Positions 61,132 through 64,000 of a stretch of 64,000 nucleotides of DNA are shown piece after piece; within the stretch, counting starts at the first letter, position 1, and each line of letters begins with the position of its first letter. Under the pieces are notes generated by a model that saw only the letters and a program-made list of their open reading frames with translations, did not search any database and was not told where the DNA came from. The position numbers were made by a program, and so were the translations under genes. The stretch is from contig NZ_JAZKUD010000011.1 in the NCBI RefSeq assembly GCF_036625275.1, forward strand, positions 1-64,000. The letters are read 5' to 3'. Source of the stretch: Accumulibacter sp036625275 (lineage in GTDB: Bacteria; Pseudomonadota; Gammaproteobacteria; Burkholderiales; Rhodocyclaceae).

Positions 61132-61417
61132 TCTACCAGTCGACCGCGCGCTGCCAATGAGCGCGCTTCACCTTGTTCAATGCTGCTCAGGGGTGCCTGC
61201 TTCAGGGAATCATCGCCTATAATGTCCGGAGAATTCCCACTCTCGCCCCCAGTCCCCTTTGCCCACCAGAGAAATAGGGGGGATGGTTCGTGACATCGAC
61301 CGCATGCGGTTGGCCGAGCTTCTCAACGGCACCTGGGGCGATCGACCGTAATCGCGTGACGTGTGGCTTCTCCGCTGGCAGCGGTGGTCGCGCACTGGAT
61401 TGGGAGGGGCATCGCCG

Positions 61418-62839
61418 ATGGGTCAGGAGATTGGCAACGACGGTTTCACCGCTGACGACTTCGCACGTTTCCACCGGCGACTGGCGCTGGAGACGCGGCA
61501 CGCCCAGGATGCCTACGCACGCGGCGACTTCGCCAACACCAATCTGGTGGCAGGCTTCGAACTCGAAGCCTGGCTGATCGACGAGCACCTCTTCCCGGTG
61601 CCACGCAATGTCTCATTCCTGGCACGCATGGCCAACCCGCTGGTGGTGCCTGAATTGTCGCGCTTCAACGTCGAACTCAACGGTACCCCACAGCCACTGA
61701 ACGGTTCGGCGCTGTCGCTGCTGGAGAACGAACTCGTTGCCACCTGGCAGGAATGCCTGCGCGTCGCAGCGCTTGAAGAGGCGGCCCTGATTGCCATTGG
61801 CACGCTGCCGACCATTCGCGAGGCCGATCTGTCGCTGGCCAGCATGTCGCCATACCGGCGTTACGCGATGCTCAACGAACAGATCCTGCTGCTCCGTGGC
61901 GGCCGGCCGCTGACGCTCGATATTGCCGGCATCGAAACCCTGTCCACGACGCACGCCGACGTGATGCTCGAAGCGGCGACCACCTCTTTTCAGGTGCACC
62001 TGCAGACACCGGCCAGCGAGGCAGCGCGTACCTACAACGCGTCGCTGATACTCGCTGCGCCGCTGCTGGCGCTGTCCGCCAATTCACCGTTCCTGTTCGA
62101 GCGCGCGCTCTGGCACGAAACGCGTGTACCGCTCTTCGAGCAGGCCGTCGATTGCTGTGACCCCGGACATCCGCAGCATAGGCGGGTGACTTTCGGTTCA
62201 GGCTACCTGGGTGCCGACCCGACGGCGTGTTTTGCCGAGAATCTGGCGAATTATGCGGTGCTGCTGCCGGTCGACATCCTGGGGCCGGTCGAAGCGTACG
62301 CTCACCTGCGGCTGCACAACGGCACCATCTGGCGCTGGAATCGCCTGCTCATCGGCTTTGACGACAACGGCCTGGCGCACTTGCGCGTGGAACAACGGGT
62401 GATGCCCGCCGGGCCCAGCATCATCGACATGATCGCCAATGCGGCCTTTTATTACGGCGCCGTACGAATGCTTGCAAGACAGGATCTTCCGCCCGAATCA
62501 CAACTGCCTTTCGCCATCGCTCAGGACAATTTCTACCGTGCTGCGCGGGACGGTCTCAACGCGCAACTGCGGTGGCTCAACGGACAGCGCATGCCTGCCC
62601 GCGAGTTGCTCGAACAGGGGCTGTTGCCACTGGCGCGCGCCGGGCTGGAGCAGCTCGATCTGGCGACCGCGGATATCCAGCGCTACCTGGAGGTGATTGC
62701 CGGCCGCTTGCGCCGCCGCCGCAACGGCGCTGTCTGGCAACTCGCCCATTACCGGAAACACCATGACTTTTTCCGGTTGACCGCCGATTATCTCGACCAC
62801 CAGCGCCATCTCATGCCCGTGCATGAGTGGCCGATCTGA
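61418..62839 (+). CDS. Glutamate-cysteine ligase-type enzyme (GCS2 family)
   Basis: 473 residues from ATG at 61418 (GGAGGGG, eight bases upstream; the frame is open further up). The family pattern FELEAWLIDEHLFPVPRN carries the metal-binding Glu, with FNVELNGTPQPLNGSAL, SSFQVHLQTPAS-like TTSFQVHLQTP, and RVEQRVMPAGPSIIDMIAN. GCS2 members ligate glutamate to an amine (Cys in glutathione synthesis); the specific substrate is unproven. No gshB is nearby. Confidence 0.8.
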   Translation: MGQEIGNDGFTADDFARFHRRLALETRHAQDAYARGDFANTNLVAGFELEAWLIDEHLFPVPRNVSFLARMANPLVVPELSRFNVELNGTPQPLNGSALSLLENELVATWQECLRVAALEEAALIAIGTLPTIREADLSLASMSPYRRYAMLNEQILLLRGGRPLTLDIAGIETLSTTHADVMLEAATTSFQVHLQTPASEAARTYNASLILAAPLLALSANSPFLFERALWHETRVPLFEQAVDCCDPGHPQHRRVTFGSGYLGADPTACFAENLANYAVLLPVDILGPVEAYAHLRLHNGTIWRWNRLLIGFDDNGLAHLRVEQRVMPAGPSIIDMIANAAFYYGAVRMLARQDLPPESQLPFAIAQDNFYRAARDGLNAQLRWLNGQRMPARELLEQGLLPLARAGLEQLDLATADIQRYLEVIAGRLRRRRNGAVWQLAHYRKHHDFFRLTADYLDHQRHLMPVHEWPI

Positions 62840-63023
62840 GTGCTTCATGCTGAGCAGTTGGGCCGTGCTCTTCCGTCGGTGTCGCCGGGAATCGCCACGC
62901 TGGGGATGACCTGGTCGATCCTGCCCTCGGTGGGCGCCGTGCCAAGCCCCGGTGCATGGCTTTGCACACACGTTTCAGCGTATCGTTCGGGGCTTGCCTG
63001 TCCCTGATCCTCCGGAGCCCGAC

Positions 63024-64000
63024 TTGACCCGCCCGCCCTTGACGCCTGGCCTGATGCTCGTGCATGGCAACCAACCCGAGATGCTGCGCGAGCTGGTCGT
63101 CGAATGGATGAAACGTTATCCGCTGGCGCCGCTCGAGAACGAGATCATCCTGGTGCAGAGCAATGGCATTGCGCAGTGGCTCAAGCTGGCGCTCGCTGCC
63201 GATGTGGGGCAGGGCGAGGAAGCAGGGGGCTGCGGCATCGCGGCGGCGCTCGAAATGTCGTTACCGTCGCGCTTTCTGTGGCGGGTGTATCGCGCACTGC
63301 TCGGACGGGCGGCGGTGCCGGAGAGTTCGCCGTTCGACGAAGCGCGGCTGCTCTGGCGTTTGATGCGGCTGCTGCCGGAAGTGATGAACGATGCGGAGTA
63401 CGCGCCACTGCTCGGTTTCCTCGACAGGGACGGCGATCGGCGCAAGCGCTTCCAGCTTGCCGGGCGCCTTGCCGACCTCTTCGATCAGTATCAGGTGTAT
63501 CGCGCCGACTGGCTGGCGGCCTGGGAGGCGGGCCAGGATGTCCTGATCGACGCCCGCGGACGCGCAGTGCCTCTGGCCGACGGACATCGCTGGCAGGCAG
63601 CGCTCTGGCGCGCCTTGCTGGCCGACGTGCGGGCACGAACCAGCCGATCCGGCGGCTCGGGGGCGCACACGGCGGCAGCGAATGCCGGGCGGGCGGGTGT
63701 GCACGCGGCCTTCCTGCGTTGCGCTGCGCACTGGCCCGAGGGGGAACGCCCCGCCGATTTGCCGCGCCGGGTGATGGTGTTCGGTGTTTCGAGCCTGCCG
63801 CAGCAATCCCTGGAAGTTCTCGCGGTGCTGGGGCGCTGGACGCAGGTGCTGATGTGCGTGCACAACCCATGTCAGCACTACTGGGCCGACATCGTCGCCG
63901 ACCGCGATCTGCTGCGCAACAGCGGGCGTCCTCGCCAGTCGCGGCGGCAGGGCATGCCGGAATTCATTGACGACGAACGGCTGCATCTGCACGCACAGCC
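63024..64000 (+). CDS. recC: Exodeoxyribonuclease V gamma subunit, N-terminal part (cut by window end)
   Basis: 325 codons are visible. The start is probably TTG at 63024 with GGAG seven bases upstream (ATG at 63054 is the alternative). LMLVHGNQPEMLRELVVEWM, PLENEIILVQSNGIAQWLKL and LPSRFLWRVYRALLG are the classic RecC N-terminus, and RVMVFGVSSLPQQSLEVL follows. RecC works in the RecBCD helicase-nuclease, recognising Chi and processing double-strand ends. recB and recD would be expected beyond the window. Lies 184 bp after the ligase gene. Confidence 0.93.
   Translation, partial: MTRPPLTPGLMLVHGNQPEMLRELVVEWMKRYPLAPLENEIILVQSNGIAQWLKLALAADVGQGEEAGGCGIAAALEMSLPSRFLWRVYRALLGRAAVPESSPFDEARLLWRLMRLLPEVMNDAEYAPLLGFLDRDGDRRKRFQLAGRLADLFDQYQVYRADWLAAWEAGQDVLIDARGRAVPLADGHRWQAALWRALLADVRARTSRSGGSGAHTAAANAGRAGVHAAFLRCAAHWPEGERPADLPRRVMVFGVSSLPQQSLEVLAVLGRWTQVLMCVHNPCQHYWADIVADRDLLRNSGRPRQSRRQGMPEFIDDERLHLHAQ

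Overview
The window is a GC-rich betaproteobacterial chromosome segment, most like the Rhodocyclales and probably a Candidatus Accumulibacter-type polyphosphate-accumulating organism. That placement is an inference from gene content (PstS behind a Pho box, a PhoX phosphatase with an ECF sigma factor, PEP-CTERM protein, argH-algZ-algR order, uvrB beside an aromatic aminotransferase) and from short intergenic repeats. No rRNA, tRNA or CRISPR array was seen.

Layout. 1-1.1 kb: remains of two insertion sequences. 1.1-9.8 kb: YejM-like membrane protein, cNMP-binding protein, uvrB, aminotransferase, AsmA-like protein, cupin. 10.6-18.2 kb: small basic protein, pstS with Pho box, SDR, PEP-synthase/PPDK regulatory protein, azlCD exporter, zinc/manganese ABC transporter. 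18.4-20.6 kb: a broken PEP-CTERM protein. 21.2-28.2 kb: GntR regulator, PfkB kinase, PhoX, sigma/anti-sigma pair, argO/argP.

28.3-36.4 kb is the most striking locus. A TIR protein, a MoxR-type AAA+ ATPase and a vWA-like/FGE-fold fusion lie in overlapping frames. A complete diversity-generating retroelement (DGR) follows: HRDC accessory protein, reverse transcriptase, 124-nt template repeat, and a second FGE-fold target. Both variable repeats differ from the template only at template adenines (14 of 27 and 16 of 27; none of the 97 other positions). GGA-loop hairpins follow both variable repeats. I read this as a ternary TIR/MoxR/vWA conflict system whose recognition domain is diversified by reverse transcription.

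36.4-38.5 kb is scarred DNA: alkA remnant, MITE with 9-bp target duplication, BrnT/BrnA pair, a repeat element holding five 72-bp units, and an IS110 remnant, flanked by 60-bp direct repeats 2010 bp apart. 38.5-42.7 kb is an NAD salvage cluster (pncB-nadE-nadM). 43-48.6 kb: kinase with cNMP domain, argH, algZ/algR, SUMT. 48.7-55.2 kb: secreted and outer-membrane proteins around an arylsulfatase. 55.3-64 kb: octaheme-TPR protein, FAD oxidoreductase, class II aldolase plus mtnA, GCS2-type ligase, and the start of recC, cut by the window end.

Nine copies of a composite palindromic repeat (74-484 bp) are scattered through the window. At five places the TAA at a repeat end is the stop codon of the adjoining gene.
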